NCBI GenBank assembly: GCA_041395325.1 | Contig: JAWLAT010000033.1 | Span: forward strand, 1 to 52,967 | Reading direction: 5' to 3' | Origin: JAWLAT01 sp041395325 | GTDB taxonomy: Bacteria; Pseudomonadota; Gammaproteobacteria; Xanthomonadales; SZUA-5 | Length of the DNA stretch: 52,967 nucleotides | Shown here: piece after piece, positions 23,874 through 32,360 of the stretch | Layout of the letters: every line of letters starts with the position of its first letter | Numbering within the stretch: position 1 is the stretch's first letter | Position numbers and translations under genes: made by a program | The notes under the pieces: model-generated | The model's database searches: none | What the model was told of the DNA's origin: nothing | The model's input: only the letters and a program-made list of their open reading frames with translations

Positions 23874-24445
23874 AACAGCTGCTGTTGATCGATGATGACG
23901 CCGCCTTCCTGGCCACCTATCAGCGCGCGCTGCAACGCCGCGGCCATCAGGTGCACACGGCCAGCTGCGGCCGCGAGGCGCTTGCTGCCTGCCTCGCCGA
24001 CGCTGGCCGCCCGGCCCCGCTGGACGGCATCGTGCTGGACTTGCGGCTGGGTCAGGAGAACGGCCTGCAGCTGATCGACCAGCTCCGCCAGTGGCAGCCC
24101 GACATTCCCTTGCTGCTGTTGACCGGCTATGCCTCGATCGCCACCGCGGTGGAAGCCATCAAGCGCGGTGCCAGCGACTATCGCCCCAAGCCCATCGGTG
24201 CCGACGAGCTGCTGGCCGCCCTGTTTCCGCCAGACCCGGATGCGGCGCTGCCGACTGCCGCGCCGGCCCGACCGATCCATCCACGACGGCTGGAATGGGA
24301 GCATCTGCAGCGAGTGCTGATCGATCACGACGGCAACATCTCTGCCGCCGCGCGAGCGCTGGGACTGCATCGGCGCACCCTGCAGCGCAAACTGGCCAAG
24401 CGACCGGTGCGTGAACGCCCGGAGCAACAAGACCCGTCTGCGTAG
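23870..24445 (+). CDS. regA: RegA/PrrA/ActR-type response regulator
   Basis: A 191-residue regulator. The receiver domain has LLLIDDDAAF, phospho-acceptor Asp57 in GIVLDLRLGQENG, Thr in LLLTGYASIATAVEAIKRGA and Lys in YRPKPI. A proline-rich linker leads to a Fis-like helix-turn-helix, GNISAAARALGLHRRTLQRK, which closely follows the RegA family's DNA-binding helix. Coupled to regB, it should be the DNA-binding output of a redox two-component system. The nearby TonB receptor gene is divergent from regB and is a candidate target. The gene ends eight bases from the convergent ArsR-type gene's stop. Confidence 0.9.
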   Translation: MKQLLLIDDDAAFLATYQRALQRRGHQVHTASCGREALAACLADAGRPAPLDGIVLDLRLGQENGLQLIDQLRQWQPDIPLLLLTGYASIATAVEAIKRGASDYRPKPIGADELLAALFPPDPDAALPTAAPARPIHPRRLEWEHLQRVLIDHDGNISAAARALGLHRRTLQRKLAKRPVRERPEQQDPSA

Positions 24446-24453
24446 TCTGGGCG

Positions 24454-25014
24454 CTATCGGCGTGGCTCCCGCACGTTCTGCGGTGCCAGCACGAAGCTCA
24501 GCGCGTAGAGGCGATCATCCGGACGGCGTGGACCCTGCCGCAGCAGTTCGGTGAGCCGTTCGATCAGCTGGTTGGCCTCGCGCAGACCCTCGGCATCCAG
24601 CCAGCCCTTGTTGCGTCCAGCCCAGAGCTCCCGGGCTGGCCCGCTGCAGACGGTGTCGGGCGCGCTCAGGCCCTGTCGGAAATCGCTTTCGGCCACCCGC
24701 AGCAGGCTTTGCACCACCGCCAGCAGATCCTGCGGTGGCGCGGCGGCGTAGTCGATCTGCAGTCGGGCGCGGTCACCGGCGATCAGACGGTAGTGGCGTT
24801 CGCCCGAGCGATCGGCCGAGAGCTGCTCGATCAAGCCGGCCTGCTGCAGCTGACGCAGGTGATAGTAGAGCCCGTCCATCGGCCGGCCCAGTTGGGTCGC
24901 CAGCTCACGCACCGTGGCCTGTCCGCCCAGCGCCCCCAGCGTGTCCACCAGTTCCTGCCGCACGCCATTGGCGAGAACGCGCAGTTGCTCGGGTTGTCGC
25001 AGCGTGTGTGCCAT
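24454..25014 (-). CDS. ArsR-family winged-helix regulator
   Basis: A 186-residue regulator. The winged helix is at residues 8-60: LRVLANGVRQELVDTLGALG, ATVRELATQLGRPMDGLYYH and LRQLQQAGLIEQLS. RHYRLIAG follows as the wing. No Cys pair of a metal-sensing ArsR is seen in the recognition helix, so the effector is unknown. The C-terminal half is helical and probably dimerises. It is divergent from the aspartyl protease gene with a 69-bp gap that holds an AT-rich inverted repeat. Control of itself and the protease gene is the simplest reading. Confidence 0.82.
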   Translation of the reverse strand: MAHTLRQPEQLRVLANGVRQELVDTLGALGGQATVRELATQLGRPMDGLYYHLRQLQQAGLIEQLSADRSGERHYRLIAGDRARLQIDYAAAPPQDLLAVVQSLLRVAESDFRQGLSAPDTVCSGPARELWAGRNKGWLDAEGLREANQLIERLTELLRQGPRRPDDRLYALSFVLAPQNVREPRR

Positions 25015-25030
25015 CGGTCATCTGGCCATT

Positions 25031-25056
25031 GTTGAAATTTGCTTCTATTCTTCAAC
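25031..25056. promoter_or_regulatory. Candidate operator between the ArsR-type and protease genes
   Basis: GTTGAA at 25031-25036 and TTCAAC at 25051-25056 form a perfect inverted repeat with 14 bases between, in an AT-rich patch (AATTTGCTTCTATTC) unusual for this GC-rich DNA. The arms are 20 bp apart centre to centre, about two helical turns, as suits a dimeric winged-helix regulator. Confidence 0.55.
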
Positions 25057-25083
25057 GCAACGGTGTCGATGGCAAGGTGCACG

Positions 25084-26916
25084 ATGAAGCACTGGTTGGC
25101 GTTGGGAATGGGATGTCTGGTCAGTGCCGCCGCTGGCGCCGCCGAGCCGACGGCGCAGTCGTTGCTGGCGCAGCAGCGCGAACGCAGCGGCGGGGAGCGC
25201 TGGGAGAGCGTGGCCGGGCTGCACTGGCAGGGACAGATCGCGGCGGGCGGACTGGCTGGCGAGATCTCCGCGACTGAAGATCTGCGCGAAGGCCGCTATC
25301 GCACGCTGTATCAGCTGGGACCGGCCCGTGGTGGCGATGGCTGGGATGGCGAGCAGGCCTGGACGCTGCACAGTGACGGCGCTGTCGTGGCCATCGGCCA
25401 GACGGCGGTGCTGCAGCGCAATCGCACCGACCAGTGGATGAGCCGACGCGGCTATCTGGCACCCGATCTGCTCGGTGCGCAGGCCGGTCCGGTGACTCAA
25501 GTCACGGTCGATGGCGAGGTTTGGCAGCGTTTTACGCTGACGCCGGTGGATGGCGCGCCGGTGGAGTTCGGTTTCGCCGCCGATGGCTGGCTACGCGAGC
25601 TGCGCAGTCAGATCGAGGGCCGCACCATCACTACACGGCTGGAGGATTACCGCGCGGTCGCCGGGCTGCAGCTGCCCTTCCGGCTGGTGGTCGACGAAGG
25701 CGATCCACGGCTGCTCAGCGAGGTGCAATGGGCCGAGGTCAGCGTGCTCGACGACGACAAGCTCGCAGCGCAGGACCTCGCCGCGCCGACCGCGAGCATC
25801 GACTTTCGTTTCACTGACGGCCAGCCGGTGGACCTGCCCTTCGAGCTGATCAACAACCACATCTACGTGCAGGTCGAGGTCAATGGCCAGCCGCTGCGCC
25901 TGCTCTTCGACACCGGCGGGGTGAACCTGCTGACGCCGAAGGCGGCCGAGCGACTGGGCCTGAGCAGCAGCGGCCAACTGGCGGCCCGCGGGGTGGGCGA
26001 GAAGGCACAGGACGTGGGCTTTGCCCAGGCCGAACAACTGCGGATTGGCACGTTCGAACTCGACCAACCGCTGTTCTACGTCATCGACCTGGGCCCGATG
26101 ATGGGTGTCGAGGGCATGGAATTCGACGGCCTGGTCGGTTTCGAAGTATTCAAGCGGGCCATCGTGCAGATCGACTATCCCGCCCGTCGCCTGCGCCTGT
26201 ACCCGGAAGGCAGTGCGCAGGCCAGCGGCCACACCCTGCCCTTCGTGCTGGACGAGCGGATCCCGGTGATCGAAGGCCAGCTGGACGGCCTGCCGCTGCG
26301 CATTTCGATTGACACCGGCTCACGCGCAGCGCTGACCGTGCACTCTCCATTCGCCCGTCGCCAGCAGCTGGAGCAGCAGAAAGCGCTGGCGGCACCGGCG
26401 ATCAACGGTTGGGGCGTCGGCGGCGGCCTGACCTCGCAGGCCTTCCGCATCGACCGGCTGCAGTTGGGAGCGATCGCCATCGACGGTGTCACCGCCGACA
26501 TGTATCTGGGCGACAAGGGCGCCTTTGCCAACAATGAAACCGACGCCAATCTGGGCAGCGGCCTCCTCAAGGCCTTCGTCGCCACCTTCGACTACGCCCG
26601 CCAGTCGCTGACGCTGGCACCGGGACCGGACGGCTATCAGGACGACGGCTACGATCGCATCGGAGCCTGGCTCAATCTGGCAGACGACGACACGCTGGCA
26701 GTGGCTGCCGTCACCGCGGACGGTCCTGCCGATCAGGCCGGCCTGAAACCCGGCGACCACATCACCGCACTGGCCGACCAACCCGTCGGCAGTCGCAGCC
26801 TGGCCGACTGGCGTGCCTGGAGCCGGCAGCTTGCGCCGGGAGTAGCCGTGCAGTTGGTTCTGGCGGACGGTCGGTCGCTGAGCGTCGTGCCACGCGTGCT
26901 CATCCCAGCGCGCTGA
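25084..26916 (+). CDS. Exported retropepsin-like aspartyl protease with two catalytic domains and a PDZ domain
   Basis: A 610-residue protein with signal peptide MKHWLALGMGCLVSAAAGAA. An N-terminal beta-rich region (about 20-255) is followed by two retropepsin-like domains. The first has LRLLFDTGGVNLLTPKAA (Asp276) and the second LRISIDTGSRAALTVHSP (Asp410). A PDZ domain follows (GPADQAGLKPGDHITALADQ). Retropepsins usually act as dimers of one DTG each; here both sit in one chain and could pair within it. The PDZ domain probably selects substrates. ATG at 25084 is chosen because AAGGTG precedes it and the signal peptide begins there; the frame is open to 25039. Periplasmic localisation is inferred from the signal. 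Confidence 0.85.
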   Translation: MKHWLALGMGCLVSAAAGAAEPTAQSLLAQQRERSGGERWESVAGLHWQGQIAAGGLAGEISATEDLREGRYRTLYQLGPARGGDGWDGEQAWTLHSDGAVVAIGQTAVLQRNRTDQWMSRRGYLAPDLLGAQAGPVTQVTVDGEVWQRFTLTPVDGAPVEFGFAADGWLRELRSQIEGRTITTRLEDYRAVAGLQLPFRLVVDEGDPRLLSEVQWAEVSVLDDDKLAAQDLAAPTASIDFRFTDGQPVDLPFELINNHIYVQVEVNGQPLRLLFDTGGVNLLTPKAAERLGLSSSGQLAARGVGEKAQDVGFAQAEQLRIGTFELDQPLFYVIDLGPMMGVEGMEFDGLVGFEVFKRAIVQIDYPARRLRLYPEGSAQASGHTLPFVLDERIPVIEGQLDGLPLRISIDTGSRAALTVHSPFARRQQLEQQKALAAPAINGWGVGGGLTSQAFRIDRLQLGAIAIDGVTADMYLGDKGAFANNETDANLGSGLLKAFVATFDYARQSLTLAPGPDGYQDDGYDRIGAWLNLADDDTLAVAAVTADGPADQAGLKPGDHITALADQPVGSRSLADWRAWSRQLAPGVAVQLVLADGRSLSVVPRVLIPAR

Positions 26917-26940
26917 GTCTCGTCGCCCGCTTCCGTGTCC

Positions 26941-27012
26941 GTCAGGGCCCGCCAACCCCCACGGTCGCGGGACACCTACTCGGCCCTGGGCCCTGAGCCC
27001 TGAGCCCTGACC
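26941..27012. repeat. GGGCCC inverted-repeat element C
   Basis: GTCAGGGCCC at 26941-26950 faces GGCCCTGGGCCCTGAGCCCT plus GAGCCCTGAC at 26982-27011, with about 31 bases between. It is related to elements A and B but has a shorter left arm. It lies between the convergent protease and DUF454 genes and runs into the end of the DUF454 frame. Confidence 0.75.
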
Positions 27013-27416
27013 GCCGGCTCCGGCCGAGCCCACAACCACGTCGCCACCGCCGCCATGCAGCCGAAGCCGATTGCGGCCATCCACCAACGCGGGGTGATCA
27101 GGAACAGGATCACCCCGCACAGGCTCATCATCAGCGTGGCCATCCGCTTGGCCCGACGGCTGACCGCACCCTCGCGTTCCCAGTCTGCGACCATTGGCCC
27201 GAAGACCCGGTGCGCGCTTAGCCAGCCGTGCAGTCGCAGCGAACCGCGCGCGGCCGCGAACGCCGCCAGCAGCACGAAAGGCGTGGTCGGGAGGCCCGGC
27301 ACGACGATCCCGATGATGCCCAAGCCCAGACTCAGCAGGGCCAGCGCCAGCCAGCCGGCGCGGGCCAGCGGGCTGGGCGACAGTCGGTGCGGCGGCGGGT
27401 CGATGCCGGGTTCCAT
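26976..27416 (-). CDS. DUF454 (YbaN-like) inner-membrane protein
   Basis: A 146-residue protein. GWLALALLSLGLGIIGIVVP followed by GLPTTPFVLLAAFAAARGS is the DUF454 signature. ERLHGWL-type and REGAVSRRAKRMA segments and a second hydrophobic pair complete the family fold, with about four membrane segments. The last twelve residues (AVRAQGSGPRAE) are encoded by GGGCCC element C rather than by family sequence. ATG at 27416 is preferred to the GTG at 27422. Function of DUF454 is unknown. It lies 54 bp beyond the DUF3703 gene and may be the last gene of the czc operon. Confidence 0.87.
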   Translation of the reverse strand: MEPGIDPPPHRLSPSPLARAGWLALALLSLGLGIIGIVVPGLPTTPFVLLAAFAAARGSLRLHGWLSAHRVFGPMVADWEREGAVSRRAKRMATLMMSLCGVILFLITPRWWMAAIGFGCMAAVATWLWARPEPAVRAQGSGPRAE

Positions 27417-27470
27417 GCGCACGCTACTGATCAGGAATCGCGAGCATAACGGCGCCGGACGAACGCTGTC

Positions 27471-27884
27471 TCAGCGACTCAGGCCCCACAGCGACGTCAC
27501 CGCCAACACGATGGCCAGACGGACCGGCAATCCCTGATACCAGGGCACCGGCGGCAACAACGGCGCCAGGTCCGTCGGCAACGGCAATGGCCGCATGGCC
27601 GACACATCGACACCGCCGGTGTTGCCGATGGGCACCCATCCCAGCAGCCAACCGACCGGCGTGGCGACCAGGCGCAGACACTGGCCGACGATCTCGCGAC
27701 CATCGCCGCGGCGCCGGGCGATACACAGCATGCGCCAATGCGTCTGCCAGTGCGGCCACAGCCACCGCTGCCCCAGGATGTGGGCCCGCTCCAGATGGGC
27801 AAAGGCCACGTCCAGCGCTCCGGTCGCGCTGGCGGCTTCAGACAGCTGCAACTCGTGGGCATAGGCCCGCCTGAGTTCGCTCAT
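27471..27884 (-). CDS. DUF3703-family protein of the czc operon
   Basis: A 137-residue protein with AFAHLERAHILGQRWLWPHW followed by QTHWRMLCIARRRGD, the His- and Trp-rich DUF3703 signature. The C-terminus is hydrophobic (LPVRLAIVLAVTSLWGLS) and probably a membrane anchor. DUF3703 genes are often found with metal-efflux operons. The conserved His residues could bind metal, but no role is proven. Its ATG overlaps the CzcA stop (ATGA), tying it to czcCBA. Confidence 0.85.
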   Translation of the reverse strand: MSELRRAYAHELQLSEAASATGALDVAFAHLERAHILGQRWLWPHWQTHWRMLCIARRRGDGREIVGQCLRLVATPVGWLLGWVPIGNTGGVDVSAMRPLPLPTDLAPLLPPVPWYQGLPVRLAIVLAVTSLWGLSR

Positions 27885-30800
27885 GGTTTATGTCCGTTGC
27901 GGGTCGTTGGCTCGTTTCGGCGCTGGTGCGCCAGCTGATACAGGCAGGGCAGCACCAGCAGGGTCAGCAAGGTGGCCGACGCAATGCCACCGACGACGAC
28001 GGTCGCCAGCGGCCGTTGCACCTCGGCGCCGGTACCCACATTCAAGGCCATCGGCACAAAGCCCAGACCGGCCACCAGGGCGGTCATCAGCACCGGCCGC
28101 AAGCGCCCGGCAGCCCCTTCGCGAATGGCGTCAGTCAGGGCTCGCCCCTCCGCCCGCAGACGACGGATGAAGCTGAGCATCACCACCCCATTCAGCACCG
28201 CCACACCCGACAGCGCGATGAAGCCCACGCCAGCGGAAATCGACAGCGGAATGTCACGGCACCAGAGCGCGAAGACACCACCAGTGAGCGCCAACGGGAC
28301 ACCGCTGTAGACGATCAGCGCATCCCGGACCGACCCGAAGGCGGCATACAGCAGCCCGAAGATCAGCAACAGAGTCAGCGGCACGACCACCGACAGCCGC
28401 TGACTGGCGCTGATCAGCTGTTCGAAGCTGCCGCCGTAGGCCACCCAGTAGCCGGCAGGCAGCGTCAGGTCGGTGTCGATGCGCTGACGCAGCTCGCTGA
28501 CGAAACCGGCCAGGTCGCGCCCGCGAACATTGGCGCTGATGACCACCCGCCGCTTGCCGTTCTCACGGTTGATCTGGTTGGGCCCTTCGCTGATGCGGAT
28601 CTGCGCCACCTCGCGCAGCGGCACCACGCCCGGTCCGCCGCTGGCCCAGTTCGCCAGCCGGGACGCCTCGTCGGCACCGCCCTGCAGTGACGGCAGCGGA
28701 ATTGGCAGATCAGCCAACCGGGCCGGATCCGAGCGCAGCTGTTCGGGCAGCCGGACCACAATGTCGAAGCGGCGATCGCCCTCGAAGTACTGGCCGGCCA
28801 CGGCACCACCGACGGCAATGCTCAGGGCCTGTTGCACATCGGCCGGATTGAGCCCATGCCGGACCAGGCCATCGGCATCCGGCTGGATCGTCAGCAGCGG
28901 CAGACCCGTGGTGCTCTCCAGACGGACATCGGCGGCGCCGGGCACCTGCTGCACCAGTGCCTCGATCTGCTCGCCAACCTCGACCAGCGTGTCCAGATCA
29001 TCCCCGTGCAGCTTGATCGCCACATCGGCCCGCACTCCGGAGATCAGTTCGTTCATCCGCATCTGGATGGGTTGCGTGAACTCGTAGTTGTTGCCCGGCA
29101 GCACCCGCGCCACGGCTTCGAGCGCGGCCACCAGTTGAGCCTTGGGCTTGTGCGGATCCGGCCAGTCCTCGCGCGGCTTGATCATGACGTACAGATCGGC
29201 CACCGAGGGCGGCATCGGATCGGTCGCCACTTCGGCGGTGCCGATCTTGCCGACCACGTAATCCACCTCGGCCACCTCGGCGATGCGACTTTCCAGCAGA
29301 TTCTGCATCTGCACCGCCTGGCTCAAGCTGGTGCCGGGGATGCGCAGGGCGTGCATGGCCACATCACCTTCGTCGAGACCGGGAATGAACTCGGCGCCCA
29401 TGCGACTGGCCAGCCAACCGGCGGCGCCGACCAGCAACAGCGCCACGCCGACGACCAGCCAGGGCAGCCGCAGCACCGCGCCCAGCGCCGGCCGATACAG
29501 ACCCGCGGCCCACCGCACCAGGGGTTGCTCGCGATGCCGAACCCGGCCGCCCAGACCCACCGCCACGGCCGCCGGGACGAAACTCAGCGACAGCAACATG
29601 GCCGCACTCAGCGCCAGCACCACGGTGAAGGCCATCGGATGAAACAGCTTGCCCTCGATGCCGCCGAGCGCGAACACCGGCAGATAGACGGCGGCGATGA
29701 TCCCGACGCCGAACAGACTGGGCCGGATCACCTCGGCAGTGGCCCGTGCGGTGAGCTCGAAGCGCTCTGCGCGGGTCAGCAAACGTCCCAGACGTTGCTG
29801 CTGCTGACCGAAATGGCGCAGACAGTTCTCGATGATGATGACCGCACCATCGACGATCAGACCAAAGTCCAGTGCCCCCAGGCTCATCAGATTGCCCGAG
29901 ACACCCGCACGCACCATGCCGGTGACGGTCATCAGCATGGCGATGGGGATCACCGCGGCGGTGATCAGGGCCGCGCGCAGATTGCCCAGCAACAGCAGCA
30001 GCACGACGACGACCAACAAGGCCCCTTCGGCCAGATTGGTGCGCACCGTCGCGATGGTGCGATCGACCAGCGTCGTGCGGTCGTAGACCGCTCGCACCTC
30101 CACACCGGCCGGCAGGCTGCCAGCGATCTCCTGCAGCCGTTGTGCCGAGGCCTGGGCGACGGCCCGACTGTTCTGACCAATCAGCATGACCACGGTGCCG
30201 AGCACCACTTCCTGGCCGTCACGCGTCGCTGCACCGGTCCGCAGTTCCGGCCCTTCGCCGACGTCGGCCACGTCCGCGATGCGGATCGGCACGCCCTCGC
30301 GCCGGGCCAGCACGATCCGGCCGATCGCCTCGACGCTGTCGGCCTGGCCGGGCACACGCACCAGATACTGCTGGCCATTGCGCTCGATGTAGCCGGCACC
30401 GACGTTGCGGTTGTTGGCCGACACCGCGGCCACCAGATCCTGCAGCGTGAAAGCGTAGGCCACCAGGCGTGCCGGATCGGGTGTGATGTGGATCTGGCGG
30501 GCGTAGCCGCCGATGGTGTTGACCTCGGTGACGCCGGGCACGCTGCGCAACTGCGGCCGCACCACCCAGTCCTGCAGCGTACGCAGGTCGGTCGGTGTCC
30601 ACGGCTCGCCATCGTCCCGGCGGGCCTCCGGATGGGCTTCCACCGTGTACATGTAGATCTCGCCCAGACCGGTGGCGACCGGCCCCAGCTGCGGCTGCAA
30701 TGCGTCCGGCAACTGACCGGCCACCTGCTGCAAGCGTTCGGCCACCTGCTGCCGGGCGAACCAGATGTCAGTGCCGTCCTCGAACACCACCGTCACCTGC

Positions 30801-31099
30801 GACAAGCCGTAGCGCGACAGGGAGCGGGTGTAGTCGAGCCGTGCCAGACCGGCCAGCGCGGTTTCAATCGGGAAGGTGATGCGCTGCTCGACCTCCAGCG
30901 GCGAATAGCCGGGCGCTTCGGTGTTGATCTGCACCTGCACATTGGTGATGTCTGGCGTGGCGTCGATCGGCAGCTGGCGCCAGCTCCACAGCCCCAGCAT
31001 GACCAGCGCAGCGGTCAGCAACAGCATCAGCCAGCGCTGCCGGATGGAAAAGCCGATCCAGTGTTCCAGTAGCGAGGTGGGCATCGGCTCAGTGGTCAT
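27881..31099 (-). CDS. czcA: CzcA-type heavy-metal RND efflux pump
   Basis: A 1072-residue inner-membrane proton-driven pump of the HME-RND family. The N-terminus has SIRQRWLMLLLTAALVMLG and PDITNVQVQINTEAPGYSPL, a CzcA hallmark. The fourth membrane helix carries ALDFGLIVDGAVIIIENCLR, with the two Asp and one Glu that relay protons. EVEQRITFPIETALAGL and the second-half repeat (SLGALDFGL- and SGVAVLNGVVMLSFIRRLRA-type helices) complete two equivalent halves. Length is normal for CzcA. It starts 11 bp inside the CzcB gene. The pump should move Co, Zn, Cd or a related cation (possibly Cu or Ni) from periplasm or cytosol to the outside. Confidence 0.92.
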   Translation of the reverse strand: MTTEPMPTSLLEHWIGFSIRQRWLMLLLTAALVMLGLWSWRQLPIDATPDITNVQVQINTEAPGYSPLEVEQRITFPIETALAGLARLDYTRSLSRYGLSQVTVVFEDGTDIWFARQQVAERLQQVAGQLPDALQPQLGPVATGLGEIYMYTVEAHPEARRDDGEPWTPTDLRTLQDWVVRPQLRSVPGVTEVNTIGGYARQIHITPDPARLVAYAFTLQDLVAAVSANNRNVGAGYIERNGQQYLVRVPGQADSVEAIGRIVLARREGVPIRIADVADVGEGPELRTGAATRDGQEVVLGTVVMLIGQNSRAVAQASAQRLQEIAGSLPAGVEVRAVYDRTTLVDRTIATVRTNLAEGALLVVVVLLLLLGNLRAALITAAVIPIAMLMTVTGMVRAGVSGNLMSLGALDFGLIVDGAVIIIENCLRHFGQQQQRLGRLLTRAERFELTARATAEVIRPSLFGVGIIAAVYLPVFALGGIEGKLFHPMAFTVVLALSAAMLLSLSFVPAAVAVGLGGRVRHREQPLVRWAAGLYRPALGAVLRLPWLVVGVALLLVGAAGWLASRMGAEFIPGLDEGDVAMHALRIPGTSLSQAVQMQNLLESRIAEVAEVDYVVGKIGTAEVATDPMPPSVADLYVMIKPREDWPDPHKPKAQLVAALEAVARVLPGNNYEFTQPIQMRMNELISGVRADVAIKLHGDDLDTLVEVGEQIEALVQQVPGAADVRLESTTGLPLLTIQPDADGLVRHGLNPADVQQALSIAVGGAVAGQYFEGDRRFDIVVRLPEQLRSDPARLADLPIPLPSLQGGADEASRLANWASGGPGVVPLREVAQIRISEGPNQINRENGKRRVVISANVRGRDLAGFVSELRQRIDTDLTLPAGYWVAYGGSFEQLISASQRLSVVVPLTLLLIFGLLYAAFGSVRDALIVYSGVPLALTGGVFALWCRDIPLSISAGVGFIALSGVAVLNGVVMLSFIRRLRAEGRALTDAIREGAAGRLRPVLMTALVAGLGFVPMALNVGTGAEVQRPLATVVVGGIASATLLTLLVLPCLYQLAHQRRNEPTTRNGHKP

Positions 31100-32360
31100 G
31101 CGAGGCCCCGGACTTTTCGATGTCGGCCTTGATCAAATAGCTCTGCTCGACCACCACCTGATCGCCCGGCCGCAGCCCGTCCAGCACCTCCACCGCTTCG
31201 CCATCGCGACGACCCAGTTTCAGGGGCCGTACCTCGTATTCCTCGTCGACGCGGATGAACACCACATCCCAGTCGCGAAAGCGCTGCAGGGCCGACAGCG
31301 GCACTGCCAGCGCCACCGCCTCTTCAGCCACGGTGACCCGTGCCCGCACGGCGGCACCGGGTCGCCACTGACCGTCGCCATTGTCCAGCGTGGCGCGGGC
31401 AACGGTGCTCTGGCTGGCGGTGGCCATGACCGGCAGCACGCGTTGCAATTCGGTTTCTTGCGTCACGCCGTCGGAAAGTCGAGTGATCTGCACCGGCAGG
31501 CCGGCACGAATGTGCCCGGCATCGGCGCCGAACAGATGCAGATCGACCCACAGCGTCGACAGATCGGCCAGCTCGAACAAGGGCTCGTTGCCGGCAATCT
31601 CACCGATGCCCGCACGACGCTCCAGCACCACGCCAGCGAAAGGCGCGGTCACCGCGTAGGGCGACAGGCTGACGTTGCTGTCCACCGTGGCCAGCGTCTG
31701 TCCCTGCTTGACCTGGTCGCCCACGGCCACCGTCACCGAGCGGATCGGCCCGGGGAAGCGTGCGCCGACCCGCGCATGTCTGGCCTCGATCGGCGTCAGC
31801 AAACCCTGCACCTCGTGCACGTCGGCGATGACGCCCGGACCGGCCGGCGCCACTCGAATGCCGGCGTCCGCAGCCACATCGGCGGCGATGGTGGTCCGCC
31901 CCTCGTAGCTGGGGTAGGACCAGTCTGCGCGTTCCTGACCGACCGCGAGCGAGATCGCCACGTCGAAGGAATGGGGCTCGGTGACCAACGCCAGCGATTG
32001 CAGATAGTCAGACACCGGCTCGAAACGATGCGACTCCTCCACGCCGCCCAGGCGGGTCAGCCGGACCTGCAGATCGACCTGGTCGGCCGCGACCGGTGTA
32101 CCGGCCCGCGTGATCCAGGCCCGATAGCGTGGCGGCACGCCGGCCTCATGGATCGCCAGCTCCAGTGTCAGTCCGCCCGCCTGCAGCAGGCGCCCGCCAT
32201 GAGGGCCGCGCGCGACCTCGTCGTCGGCGTGCTCATCGCCGGCATCGGCATGATGATCGTGGTCAGCGCCTGCGGCATGATCATGCGCTTCCTCCTGTCC
32301 AGCCGAGCAGCCGAGCAGCGCGGCCAACAAGAACGTCGTCCAGATCCAGTGTGGCTTCAT
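31089..32360 (-). CDS. czcB: CzcB-type periplasmic adaptor lipoprotein
   Basis: A 423-residue membrane-fusion protein. The signal sequence ends LLGCSAG, making Cys18 the likely lipid anchor. A His/Asp-rich stretch follows (EEAHDHAAGADHDHHADAGD), likely a metal-binding flexible tail, then GPHGGRLLQ. The biotinyl-lipoyl part has IRSVTVAVGDQVKQGQTLAT and the second half VTAPFAGVVLERRAGIGEIA. It should bridge CzcA and CzcC. Its start overlaps the CzcC stop (ATGA). The His-rich stretch resembles other CzcB-like adaptors that capture metal in the periplasm. Confidence 0.91.
   Translation of the reverse strand: MKPHWIWTTFLLAALLGCSAGQEEAHDHAAGADHDHHADAGDEHADDEVARGPHGGRLLQAGGLTLELAIHEAGVPPRYRAWITRAGTPVAADQVDLQVRLTRLGGVEESHRFEPVSDYLQSLALVTEPHSFDVAISLAVGQERADWSYPSYEGRTTIAADVAADAGIRVAPAGPGVIADVHEVQGLLTPIEARHARVGARFPGPIRSVTVAVGDQVKQGQTLATVDSNVSLSPYAVTAPFAGVVLERRAGIGEIAGNEPLFELADLSTLWVDLHLFGADAGHIRAGLPVQITRLSDGVTQETELQRVLPVMATASQSTVARATLDNGDGQWRPGAAVRARVTVAEEAVALAVPLSALQRFRDWDVVFIRVDEEYEVRPLKLGRRDGEAVEVLDGLRPGDQVVVEQSYLIKADIEKSGASHDH

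Noticed and set aside
28832..31072. Plus-strand open frame of 746 codons opposite czcA
   Set aside because: CzcA motifs on the minus strand are clear; the His/Gln-rich antisense translation is a by-product.
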